From Reyranella sp. (GTDB taxonomy: Bacteria > Pseudomonadota > Alphaproteobacteria > Reyranellales > Reyranellaceae), in the NCBI GenBank assembly GCA_022844015.1, contig JALHMO010000038.1:1-45724 (forward strand): a stretch of 45,724 bases of DNA. The letters run 5' to 3'. The notes under the pieces are model-generated. The model was not told where the DNA came from. It worked only from the letters and a program-made list of their open reading frames with translations, and searched no databases. How positions within the stretch are numbered: position 1 is the first letter of the stretch; every line of letters starts with the position of its first letter. The position numbers and the translations under genes are program-made. Of this stretch, positions 1-7,656 are shown piece by piece.

Positions 1-1
1 G

Positions 2-70
2 GGACCGGGAGCGTCCCGCTCGCTCATTAGTCTTGATTCATGACCTGAGCGAGCGGGACGCTCGCGGTCC
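2..70. repeat. Palindromic repeat, family A copy 1
   Basis: Two 25-base arms (2-26 and 46-70) are inverted copies of each other with 24 of 25 positions matching, around a 19-base loop. The left arm begins GGACCGGGAGCGTCC and the right arm ends GCTCGCGGTCC. A related copy lies at 25917-25994. It sits just before the amidase gene, so it may be transcribed in the amidase leader. No coding function is apparent. Confidence 0.75.
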
Positions 71-158
71 GGAAGAAGAAGACCATGAGCGAGGCCCACC
101 ATGCCCTTCCCCCGCGGAAACCGAAAGAGCTAAGCTCTGCGCCAACAAAGGGGGAACA

Positions 159-1682
159 ATGTCGAACGAAGAGCTGGTCGAGCTGTCTGCCGTCGAGCTG
201 CGGCGCCGCATCGGCACCAAGGAAGTTTCGCCGGTCGAGTTGCTCGAGGCCTGCCTCGCCCGCATCGAGAAAGTGAACCCGGCGGTCAACGCCGTCACCG
301 CCATGTCGGTCAAGCGGGCGCGCCAGGAGGCCAAGGCGGCCGAAGCCGCGGTGCGACGTGGCGAGGACCTGCCGCTGTTGCACGGCCTGCCGACCGGCAT
401 CAAGGATCTCGAGGAGACCAAGGACCTGCTCACCACCTACGGCTCGCCGCTCTATCGCGACTTCGTGCCGAGCTGGGACAACGTCATGGTCGGCCGCGTC
501 CGCGCGGCCGGCGCCGTCGTGGTCGGCAAGACCAACGTGCCCGAGTTCGGCGCCGGCTCGAACAGCCGCAACCCGGTTTGGGGAGCCACCGGCAATCCGT
601 TCAATCCGACGCTCAATGCCGGCGGCTCGTCGGGCGGCTCGGCGGTGGCGCTGGCGACCGACATGCTGCCGGTCTGCACCGGCTCGGACACCGGCGGCTC
701 GCTGCGCAATCCCGCTGCCTGGTGCGGCATCGTGGGCTTCCGGCCTTCGCCCGGCATGGTTGCCGTCGAGCGCCGTGCCATGGGCTGGACCCCGATCTCG
801 GTGCTGGGACCGATGGGTCGCTCGGTGGCCGACCTCTGCCTGCTCTATGCCACGCAGATCGGGCAGCACGACACCGATCCGCTCACCTTCCCGATCGACG
901 GCGACGCGTTCGCCGAGCCCTGGCCGGTCGATCTCGGCAGCCTCAGGGTCGCGTGGACCGAGGATTTCGGCAATGCGCCGGTCGAGAAGGGCATCCGCTC
1001 CACGATGCGCGAGAAGATCAAGGCGATGAAGCCCCTGTTCCGCTCGCTCGACAAGGTCGACATGGATCTCGGCGAGACCGATCGCTGCTTCGACGTGATC
1101 CGCGCCGTGAGCTTCGTCGCCCGCTACCGCGACGCCTACGAGAACAACCGCGACCTGCTCGGGCCCAACATCCGCGCCAACTACGAGATCGGCGCGAACA
1201 TGACGCTGGCCGACTTCGCCTGGGGGCACGCCGAGCAGACCCGCATCTTCCGCAAATTCCAGGAACTCTATCGCGACTACGATCTCGTCCTGGGGCCGAC
1301 CGTCGGCTTCTCGCCGTTCCCCTGGAAGCAGCTCTACATCGAGGAGATGAACGGCAAGAAGCTGCGCAACTACTACCATTGGATGGCATCGGTCTACGTG
1401 ATCTCGCTGGCGACCAACCCGGCGGTCTCGCTGCCGTGCGGCCTCGATCACAACAGGATGCCGTTCGGCCTGCAGGTGATCGGCCGCTTCCGCGGCGACG
1501 GCGAGGTGCTGGGCGCCGCGCATGCGATGGAGCAGGCGTTCAAGCGCATCCCCGGCCTCGCCCGGCCGAAACCCGATCTCGGCAAGCTCCGCAAGGCGCG
1601 CGCCGATCTCAAGTCGATCGTCACCCATCCACCGAAGCTCAATGCCAAGCCGACGAAGGGTCCGGCGCCGGGCGCGCTGTAG
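159..1682 (+). CDS. Amidase signature family hydrolase
   Basis: Predicted 507-residue cytoplasmic amidase that hydrolyses a carboxamide or related C-N bond by a Ser-cisSer-Lys mechanism. The triad is visible: Lys82 in the TGIKD stretch, Ser157 in GGSSGGS, and the nucleophile Ser181 in GSDTGGSLRNP, with the 24-residue spacing between the two serines known from fatty acid amide hydrolase. Length is normal for the family. The ATG at 159 is chosen over an upstream in-frame ATG at 33 because an AAAGGGGGAA ribosome-binding site precedes it and the family homology begins there. The substrate cannot be told; GatA is unlikely because no gatB or gatC is adjacent. A family B repeat follows the gene. Confidence 0.9.
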   Translation: MSNEELVELSAVELRRRIGTKEVSPVELLEACLARIEKVNPAVNAVTAMSVKRARQEAKAAEAAVRRGEDLPLLHGLPTGIKDLEETKDLLTTYGSPLYRDFVPSWDNVMVGRVRAAGAVVVGKTNVPEFGAGSNSRNPVWGATGNPFNPTLNAGGSSGGSAVALATDMLPVCTGSDTGGSLRNPAAWCGIVGFRPSPGMVAVERRAMGWTPISVLGPMGRSVADLCLLYATQIGQHDTDPLTFPIDGDAFAEPWPVDLGSLRVAWTEDFGNAPVEKGIRSTMREKIKAMKPLFRSLDKVDMDLGETDRCFDVIRAVSFVARYRDAYENNRDLLGPNIRANYEIGANMTLADFAWGHAEQTRIFRKFQELYRDYDLVLGPTVGFSPFPWKQLYIEEMNGKKLRNYYHWMASVYVISLATNPAVSLPCGLDHNRMPFGLQVIGRFRGDGEVLGAAHAMEQAFKRIPGLARPKPDLGKLRKARADLKSIVTHPPKLNAKPTKGPAPGAL

Positions 1683-1709
1683 GACTCGATCGCCGACGGA
1701 GCTTCTTCG

Positions 1710-1838
1710 CCTCCCCAGCGCTGCTGGGGAGGTGTCGGCGCAATCGCCGACGGAGGGGTCATGAGCAGCGGGACTGAGGCTTCTGACCCCTCCGTCAGCG
1801 TATGACGCTGACACCTCCCCAGCGGAGCTGGAGAGGAG
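1710..1838. repeat. Five-hairpin intergenic repeat, family B copy 1
   Basis: Consecutive hairpins: CTCCCCAGC/GCTGGGGAG, then GTCGGCG/CGCCGAC, then a long GGAGGGGTCA/TGACCCCTCC stem, then GTCAGCG/CGCTGAC, then CTCCCCAGC/GCTGG-GAG. The central loop (GAGCAGCGGGACTGAGG...) is asymmetric and gives orientation. This copy reads forward, like the 19160 copy and opposite to the copies at 24194 and 35331. Confidence 0.85.
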
Positions 1839-1863
1839 TAAAGACGCAAGAGGAGCATCATCG

Positions 1864-3213
1864 ATGCGCAAGGATCTGCACGGCCTCACCCTGTCGACCG
1901 ATTCGGGGACGGCGGTCGATGCCTTCGATCGGGCGACGCAGTCCTACCTCAAGTACCGGACGGACGCCGCCCGCCATCTGGCGGCGGCGCTGAAGGCCGA
2001 TCCCGGATTCGCGTTGGGTCACGTTCTGCGCGGCTATTTCAACATGCTGAGCTACAACAAGACCAACCTGCCGGCCGCCGCCGAGGCGCTGGCCGACGCC
2101 CGCAAGCATGCCAAGCGCACGACCACGCGCGAGGCGGCCCACATCGAGGCGCTGGCGCGCTGGATCGACGGTGACCTCGAGCGCATGCTCGACGTCTGGG
2201 AAACCATCATCGCCGAGCATCCGCACGACGTGATGGCGTTTCGCCTGCACCATTTCAACGCCTTCTGGCTCGGTCGGCCGGCCACCATGCAGGCCGAGGT
2301 CGAGCGCGTCTTTCCCCATTGGAGCCCCGAGTTGCCAGGCTGGGGCATGATGCTGGCATGTCGCAGCTTCGCGCATGAGGAGGCCGGCAACTACGTCCTC
2401 GCCGAGAGCGCCGGCCGCCTGTCGATCGAGGTCGATCCCGGCGACCTGTGGGCCGCTCATGCCATCGCCCACATCCTGGAGATGCAGGGACGGCGCATTG
2501 AAGGAATCGACTGGCTGAAACGCCTGGAGCCCAACTGGGAAGGGGCAAACAACCTGAAGCACCACCTGTTCTGGCATCGCGCGATGTTCCACCTCGAGCG
2601 CCGCGAGTTCGCCGAGGTGCTGTCGCTTTACGATCACGGCTTTCGCGATCTCGGCTCACCACTCACCCAGGCGATGCCCGACATGTACATCGACGTCCAG
2701 AATGCCGCGTCGATGCTGTTCCGCCTGGAACGTCACGGCGTCACCGTCGGCGATCGCTGGGTCGAGCTTGCCGACAAGGCCGAGGCGCGGATCGGCGATT
2801 GCCTGTCGGCCTTCACGCTGCCGCACTGGATGATGGCGCTCGCCGCCACCGGCCGGCGCGCAGCGGCCCAGCGCATGATCGAGACGATGCGTGCCTTCTC
2901 TCGCGGCAACGGCCCCGTCGAGCGCCTGGTCGGCCGCGTCGCCTTGCCCTTGTGCGAGGCCGTGCTGGCTCATCGCCAAGGCCGCCACCCCGACGCGCTC
3001 CAGCTGATGCGACCCGTCATCGGTGACATGTTCCTGCTGGGCGGCAGCCATGCCCAGCAGGACGTCCTGGAGCAGCTCTTCCTCGATTCGGCCCTGCAGG
3101 CCGACCGTGCGGACGACGTGCGCCTGATGCTGGAGCGGGTCGCCGGCCGCCATCCCGTCGCGCCATCCAGGCGGATCGGCTACGCCGCCGCAGCGGCGCG
3201 CTACGCCCACTAG
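1864..3213 (+). CDS. TTC38-like tetratricopeptide repeat protein
   Basis: Predicted 449-residue soluble helical-repeat protein. The opening (D..TDSGTAVDAFDRA), the KADPGFALGHVLRGYF segment and the histidine-rich core (HDVMAFRLHHFNAFW, WAAHAIAHILEMQGR, HHLFWHRAMFHLE) match the pattern of the tetratricopeptide repeat protein 38 family found in many proteobacteria. The family has no established reaction, so none is assigned. There is no signal peptide or membrane segment. The start at 1864 has an AAGAGGAG motif about ten bases upstream. It stands alone between a family B repeat and a family C repeat. Confidence 0.75.
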   Translation: MRKDLHGLTLSTDSGTAVDAFDRATQSYLKYRTDAARHLAAALKADPGFALGHVLRGYFNMLSYNKTNLPAAAEALADARKHAKRTTTREAAHIEALARWIDGDLERMLDVWETIIAEHPHDVMAFRLHHFNAFWLGRPATMQAEVERVFPHWSPELPGWGMMLACRSFAHEEAGNYVLAESAGRLSIEVDPGDLWAAHAIAHILEMQGRRIEGIDWLKRLEPNWEGANNLKHHLFWHRAMFHLERREFAEVLSLYDHGFRDLGSPLTQAMPDMYIDVQNAASMLFRLERHGVTVGDRWVELADKAEARIGDCLSAFTLPHWMMALAATGRRAAAQRMIETMRAFSRGNGPVERLVGRVALPLCEAVLAHRQGRHPDALQLMRPVIGDMFLLGGSHAQQDVLEQLFLDSALQADRADDVRLMLERVAGRHPVAPSRRIGYAAAAARYAH

Positions 3214-3249
3214 ATCGTGATCTTGCTTGGTCGAAGCATCAGAGAGTCG

Positions 3250-3294
3250 CCTCACCCTTCGAGACGCGGCCTGCGGCCGCTCCTCAGGGTGAGG
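3250..3294. repeat. Palindromic repeat, family C copy 1
   Basis: A 45-base REP-like palindrome, CCTCACCC...GGGTGAGG, with a GCGGCCTGCGGCCGC centre and the TTCGAGACG signature. The gap 3214-3491 holds nothing else clear. The left flank shares GTGATCTTGCTTGGTCGAAGC with the reverse strand of the copy at 37970, so the true repeat unit is longer than the hairpin. Confidence 0.8.
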
Positions 3295-3491
3295 ACATCT
3301 TTGGTGATTCAATCAGATCAAAGACGATTGCGCTCCAGAGACGCACAAGGAGTTCGAAACGCACGCCGGCCTGATCGGTTGCGCGACAGCAAGCTCGACA
3401 AAAACAGAAAATCGCCGGGCACGATGCCACCTGTCACGGCGTATCTCGTTCCATGAGCAGCCCCGCTTCGGGCGTCCCATTGGAGGTGGAG

Positions 3492-3794
3492 ATGCGCAAT
3501 ATCAAATGGCTGATCGCGGCCGGCCTGGTCGTCGCGACGACGGCCGCCTGTACCGAGCAGTACGGCTATCCGAGCACGGCCTACAACAGCGGCTACTACA
3601 ATACCGGCACCGGCTACTACAACAGCAGCGGCAGCGGCTACTACAACAACGGCCGCTACTACAGCAACAGCGGCCATGCCTACAATACCGCGCCGCGCCG
3701 TGGCCCGAGCGGCGACTATGATCGCGACGGCGTCCCGAACCGCTACGACCGCGACGCCAACGGCGATGGCGTGCCGGATCGCTACCAGCGCTAG
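3492..3794 (+). CDS. Small Tyr/Asn/Gly-rich lipoprotein with Asp-rich C-terminus
   Basis: A 100-residue predicted lipoprotein. Residues 1-19 form a signal peptide and TTAAC places the lipidated cysteine at 20. Residues 23-66 are low-complexity, dominated by Tyr, Gly, Ser and Asn with repeated GYYN units. The tail holds two acidic runs, DYDRDGVPNRYD (75-86) and DRDANGDGVPD (86-96), resembling calcium-binding thrombospondin type-3 or EF-hand-like loops. ATG 3492 is preferred over 3453 because GGAGG lies five bases upstream and the signal peptide starts there. The next gene is a diverged copy of the same design. A structural or metal-binding envelope role is inference only. Confidence 0.8.
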   Translation: MRNIKWLIAAGLVVATTAACTEQYGYPSTAYNSGYYNTGTGYYNSSGSGYYNNGRYYSNSGHAYNTAPRRGPSGDYDRDGVPNRYDRDANGDGVPDRYQR

Positions 3795-3815
3795 CGAGCG
3801 TTTCTGCCGAGCCAG

Positions 3816-3852
3816 GACCGGCCCCCGACCGATCTGGGGGCCGGTCTTCCTT
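3816..3852 (+). terminator. Rho-independent terminator after the first lipoprotein gene
   Basis: Perfect 11-bp stem GACCGGCCCCC/GGGGGCCGGTC with a nine-base loop, followed by TTCCTT. It begins 21 bases after the stop codon and separates the two lipoprotein genes, so the second probably has its own promoter or depends on read-through. Confidence 0.75.
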
Positions 3853-3951
3853 GCCCCAGTAAAATCACCGCTGCGCCTCCCGGCCGCCATCGTCGAGCAC
3901 GTACAGCTTCAGAGGAGCACCCGGAGTGGCCGCTCCCAGGAGGGCACGACA

Positions 3952-4302
3952 ATGGGCAGTGGCAAAGGGCTCGGCATTGCAGCGATCGCCTTGGCAGCGA
4001 CCGGCTGCGTCGAGACCAACGGCTATCCGACGAGCTCGTATGGTGGCTACGGCTACGGCAACTCGGGCTACTACAGCCAGCCGTCGTCCTACAGTCGACC
4101 TGCGTACTACAGTCAGCCCAGCTACGATTCGCCGCCGCCACGGGTGGTGACCCAGACTCGCTATGTGCCAGTGCCGACTTCATATTCCTCGGCACCGCGC
4201 CGCATGCGTGATCGCGACCGGGACGGCATTCCCGACAAGTACGACCGCGACGCCAACGGCGACGGTGTTCCCGACAAGCAGCAGCGGCGCAATCGTTACT
4301 AG
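3952..4302 (+). CDS. Second small Tyr-rich lipoprotein with Asp-rich C-terminus
   Basis: A 116-residue predicted lipoprotein, paralogous in layout to the preceding gene. Signal peptide 1-18, lipobox AATGC with Cys19. Residues 24-61 are rich in Tyr, Ser, Gly and Pro with recurring YYSQPS units. The tail has DRDRDGIPDKYD (87-98) and DRDANGDGVPD (98-108), the latter identical to the tail of the first protein. AGGAGGG at 3938-3944 lies seven bases before the ATG. The stop codon overlaps the stop of the convergent CoA-transferase gene by four bases. Function unknown; surface or calcium binding is a guess. Confidence 0.8.
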   Translation: MGSGKGLGIAAIALAATGCVETNGYPTSSYGGYGYGNSGYYSQPSSYSRPAYYSQPSYDSPPPRVVTQTRYVPVPTSYSSAPRRMRDRDRDGIPDKYDRDANGDGVPDKQQRRNRY

Positions 4303-5522
4303 CCGCGACCGCTTCCGGTCCGGGGCTTTGCAGGCGAGATTGGCGGCTCCGTCGGCGCCGTCGGAGACCGCCTGACACGCTCTCCCTTGGCCTTCTCGTG
4401 CTTGATCTCGTCATCGTGCTGACCGAGCGCCGGCGCGGCGCGGCGCACCCCGCCTTGCGTCGCCGACATCTTGATCGGCACCCCGAGGGTCTTTTGCCGC
4501 CCGGCCTTGGCATGCACGACCTCGGCCACCATGCCACGCGCCAGGATCTGCGGATCGGCAAAGACCTCGTCATGATGCAGCACCGGCCCCGCCGGGATAC
4601 CCTCGGCCCCCAGCGCGGTCATCCAGTCCGCGGTGCTGCGCTTCAGCACCTCGCCCTGCAGGAGGTCGACGATCAGGTCGTTGTTCCTCACCCGGTCGGC
4701 ATTGGTCTTGAAGCGCGGATCGTCGGCGAGCGCGGGCTTGCCGATCAGGGCACAGAGCTTGCGGAAGAAATTCTGCTGCGCGCCGCCGATGGTGAGCCAG
4801 CCGTCCGACGTCTGGAAGACCTGGTAGGGCGACGAGCCGCGATGCGCCTGGCCGAGCTTCTCGGGCCGCTTGCCATTGGCGAAGTAGTTGGCGGCTTCGT
4901 AGACGCCGAGCGACACGGTGGCCTCGAGCAGCGATGTCTCGACCCACTGGCCGTTGCCCGTCGACTGGCGCGCCTGCAACGCGGCCAGGATGCCGATGGT
5001 GAGATAGAGCCCGGCGCCGACATCGGAGATCGCGAGCGGGATGCGGTACGGCGGGCCGTCCTTGGGGCCGGTCACCGACATCAGGCCCGACATGGCCTGG
5101 ATCATCAGGTCGAAGCCGCCGCGGCCGGCATAGGGTCCCGTCTGGCCGAACCCCGAGATCGAGCCCAGGATCAGCCGCTTGTTGCGGGCGCTGAGAGCTT
5201 CCCAACCGAGGCCCAGCCGCTTCATGACGCCCGGGCGAAAATTCTCCAGCACGACGTCGGCGCGGTCGACCAGGCCCCAGAAGGTCTCGAGGTCGCCGGC
5301 ATCCTTGAGATCGAGCCGGATGCCGCGCTTGTTGCGGTTCCACAACATGAAGGGAGCCGACTCGCCTTCGATGAACGGCGGGGCGCCGCGCATCGAATCG
5401 CCTTGCGGGCTTTCGATCTTGATCACGTCGGCGCCGAGATCGGCGAGCTGCATCCCGCAGAACGGGCCCGAAAGGTGCGTCGTCAGGTCGAGAACGACCA
5501 GGCCGTCGAGGGGGCCGGCCAT
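4299..5522 (-). CDS. CaiB/BaiF family (class III) CoA transferase
   Basis: Predicted 407-residue enzyme that moves CoA between carboxylic acids. The family start (GPLDGLVVLDLTTHLSGPFC), ADLGADVIKIE, and the catalytic aspartate Asp138 in GRGGFDLMIQA are present, with the usual later ASTLEATVSLG-like and GG-rich segments. ATG 5522 is used because the family homology starts there; the longer reading from 5573 adds 17 unlike residues. The last ~50 residues are a basic, Pro/Thr-rich tail outside the normal fold, ending four bases inside the convergent lipoprotein gene. The acid substrate is not readable; no partner CoA ligase is adjacent. Confidence 0.88.
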   Translation of the reverse strand: MAGPLDGLVVLDLTTHLSGPFCGMQLADLGADVIKIESPQGDSMRGAPPFIEGESAPFMLWNRNKRGIRLDLKDAGDLETFWGLVDRADVVLENFRPGVMKRLGLGWEALSARNKRLILGSISGFGQTGPYAGRGGFDLMIQAMSGLMSVTGPKDGPPYRIPLAISDVGAGLYLTIGILAALQARQSTGNGQWVETSLLEATVSLGVYEAANYFANGKRPEKLGQAHRGSSPYQVFQTSDGWLTIGGAQQNFFRKLCALIGKPALADDPRFKTNADRVRNNDLIVDLLQGEVLKRSTADWMTALGAEGIPAGPVLHHDEVFADPQILARGMVAEVVHAKAGRQKTLGVPIKMSATQGGVRRAAPALGQHDDEIKHEKAKGERVRRSPTAPTEPPISPAKPRTGSGRG

Positions 5523-5603
5523 CCTAGCGGCCCCTCGGTCGGCACCGCGGTCGGATCGCAAGGGGGAAGGCACGATTGGTCATGTCGGCTACTGTAGGCG
5601 GCA

Positions 5604-6500
5604 ATGCCTGCCGCCAACAAACCTTCTCTCGACACCCTCGGCGACATCTTTCGCCTCGCCGTCCGCCGCTTTCGGGCTGCCCGGCTGGCCTACGGCCATG
5701 GCACGACCAATGCCCGCGACGAGGCCGCCTTTCTCCTGCTCGAGGCGCTGAGGCTGCCGATCGACCGGCTCGATCCCTACCTCGAGCTCAGGCCGACGGC
5801 GGCGGAACGCGCCCGCCTCTCGACGCTGATCGACGCGCGCATCGGCCTGCGCCTGCCCGCGCCCTATCTCGTGGGCGCCGCCTACATGCATGGCGTGCGC
5901 TTCCACAGCGACCGACGGGCACTCGTCCCGCGCTCCTTCATCGGCGACATGCTGGCAGACGGCGTCCTGCCGATCGGCGATCCCGGACGAATGGAACGCG
6001 TCCTCGACCTGTGCACCGGCTCGGGTTGCCTTGCCGTGCTGGCCGCCCTCGCCTTCCCGCGCGCACAGATCGACGCTTCGGATCTGTCGGCCGGCGCGCT
6101 CGCGCTGGCGCGACGCAACGTGGCGAGCCATCGGCTCGGCGATCGCATCGCGCTCCACCGTGGCGATCTCTTCGCGCCACTCGGCAACCGGCACTATGAC
6201 CTGATCATCAGCAACCCGCCCTATGTCGACGCGCGCGGCATGGCGCGGTTGCCGCCCGAATACCTTCACGAGCCCCGAATGGCGCTGGCTGCCGGCGCCG
6301 ACGGCCTCGATCTCGTGCGCCGCATCCTTGCCGAGGCGCCGCGTCATCTCACGCGGCACGGCGCGCTGCTGTGCGAGGTCGGTCGCGGCCGGCGTGCGCT
6401 CGAAGCCGCCTTCCCGCGCCTGCCCTTCCTGTGGCTCGACACCGAGCATAGCGAGGGCGAAGTGTTCTGGATCACGGGCGCCGAGCTGAAAGGCCGCTGA
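5604..6500 (+). CDS. prmB: Ribosomal protein L3 glutamine N5-methyltransferase
   Basis: Predicted 298-residue SAM-dependent methyltransferase of the HemK/PrmA-PrmB group. Residues 135-144 (DLCTGSGCLA) are SAM motif I and NPPY at 204-207 is the glutamine-binding motif. PrmB-type features are YLVGAAYMHGVRF...LVPRSFI near 88-113 and HEPRMALAAGADGLDLVRRIL after NPPY, which separate it from PrmC. The expected role is methylation of a glutamine in ribosomal protein L3 during 50S assembly. It ends one base from the convergent phosphofructokinase gene. Confidence 0.87.
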   Translation: MPAANKPSLDTLGDIFRLAVRRFRAARLAYGHGTTNARDEAAFLLLEALRLPIDRLDPYLELRPTAAERARLSTLIDARIGLRLPAPYLVGAAYMHGVRFHSDRRALVPRSFIGDMLADGVLPIGDPGRMERVLDLCTGSGCLAVLAALAFPRAQIDASDLSAGALALARRNVASHRLGDRIALHRGDLFAPLGNRHYDLIISNPPYVDARGMARLPPEYLHEPRMALAAGADGLDLVRRILAEAPRHLTRHGALLCEVGRGRRALEAAFPRLPFLWLDTEHSEGEVFWITGAELKGR

Positions 6501-6501
6501 A

Positions 6502-7575
6502 TCACGCCGCATCCCCCAGGCAGATGCCGAGGGCACGCGCGGTGCGGACGAGGGTGCCGTCGCGATCGACAGTACGGGAGCGGCCGACGACCTTTGCCAG
6601 CGGCACGTCGATGACCTGGCGATTCCACCAGGCCACCATGCGATCGGCCTTGCCCTCGGCCAGCAGGTCGACCGCACGCACGCCCAACGCCGCGGCAAGC
6701 AGGCGGTCCTCGGCGGTCGGCATCGCGCCGCGCTGGACATGCCCCAGAACCGTGGCCCGCGCCTCCGCGCCGGTCGCCTGGCTCAACCGGCGCGCCAGCC
6801 ATTCGCCGACACCGTGCTCGGGTGCATCGCTCGCGGCGTCGGCTGCCTCGTCGGACTGACCGGCGGCCTCGGCCACCACGACGAGCGCCGAGCTTCGGCC
6901 GCCTGCGCGCAGGCCGGCGATGTGGGCGACCACACGCTCGAGATGCCATGGCACTTCCGGGATCAGCACGACATCGGCCCCACCCGCAATGCCGGCAGCG
7001 ACGGCGATGTGACCGGCGTCACGCCCCATGACCTCCAGCACCATGACGCGCGCGTGGCTGGCTCCGGTGGGCTGCAGCCGATCGAGCGCCTCGGTGGCAA
7101 CGGCAACCGCGGTCGTATAGCCGATGGCGCGCTCGGTGTTGGCGACATCGTTGTCGATCGTCTTGGGTATGCCGACGAACGGCATTCCCGACGGCGCCAG
7201 CAGGCGGCGCAAGATGTCGAGGCTGCCGTCGCCGCCGATGCCGATCAGGCCCTCGAGACCAAGCAGGCGCAAGCCGTCGACCATCTCACCGGAGCGATCC
7301 TTGCGGCTGCCGTCGGGCATGGGAAAGGCGAACGGATCGCCGCGATTGGTGCTGCCGAGGAAGGTGCCGCCCTGGCGCGCCATCGCCGCGTCGAGCCGGC
7401 CGACGTCGAGCGCCTCGGCTGCGACCGGACGCTCGAGCAGGCCGAGCGTGCCGTAGTGGATTCCCACCGTCGTCCAGCCGTGGCCGTGGTGAGCGCGCAA
7501 GGCGACGGCGCGGATCGTGGCGTTCAGCCCGGCGCAATCGCCGCCGCTGGTCAAGATGCCGATTCGCTTGGTCAT
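6502..7575 (-). CDS. pfkA: 6-phosphofructokinase, group with PKTIDND motif
   Basis: Predicted 357-residue phosphofructokinase. Motifs: GGDCAGLN (11-18) in the nucleotide site, GGDGS (114-118), PKTIDND (137-143) carrying the catalytic aspartate, MGRDAGHIA, and GHVQRG. Gly at the second-to-last place of GGDG is the ATP-type residue (pyrophosphate enzymes have Asp), while the Lys in PKTIDND is typical of PPi-dependent and mixed clade enzymes. ATP use is therefore likely but not certain. Phosphofructokinase is missing from many alphaproteobacteria that use the Entner-Doudoroff route. It is monocistronic between convergent prmB and the glycosyltransferase. Confidence 0.85.
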   Translation of the reverse strand: MTKRIGILTSGGDCAGLNATIRAVALRAHHGHGWTTVGIHYGTLGLLERPVAAEALDVGRLDAAMARQGGTFLGSTNRGDPFAFPMPDGSRKDRSGEMVDGLRLLGLEGLIGIGGDGSLDILRRLLAPSGMPFVGIPKTIDNDVANTERAIGYTTAVAVATEALDRLQPTGASHARVMVLEVMGRDAGHIAVAAGIAGGADVVLIPEVPWHLERVVAHIAGLRAGGRSSALVVVAEAAGQSDEAADAASDAPEHGVGEWLARRLSQATGAEARATVLGHVQRGAMPTAEDRLLAAALGVRAVDLLAEGKADRMVAWWNRQVIDVPLAKVVGRSRTVDRDGTLVRTARALGICLGDAA

Positions 7576-7656
7576 GCATGCCCTCCGTGGCGAGCTGGCA
7601 ACCTATAGCCTGATCGCCGGGGATGAGCCCGTGCCAACGGTGATCGCTTCGGGCCA

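Noticed and set aside
27..1889. 620-residue antisense open frame opposite the amidase
   Set aside because: Composition is Arg/Ala/Gly/His-rich shadow of a GC-rich gene, and the + strand amidase has full catalytic motifs.
4307..4320. Terminator GACCG-CTTC-CGGTC after the second lipoprotein
   Set aside because: Stem of only five pairs without a T-tract and it lies inside the convergent coding region.
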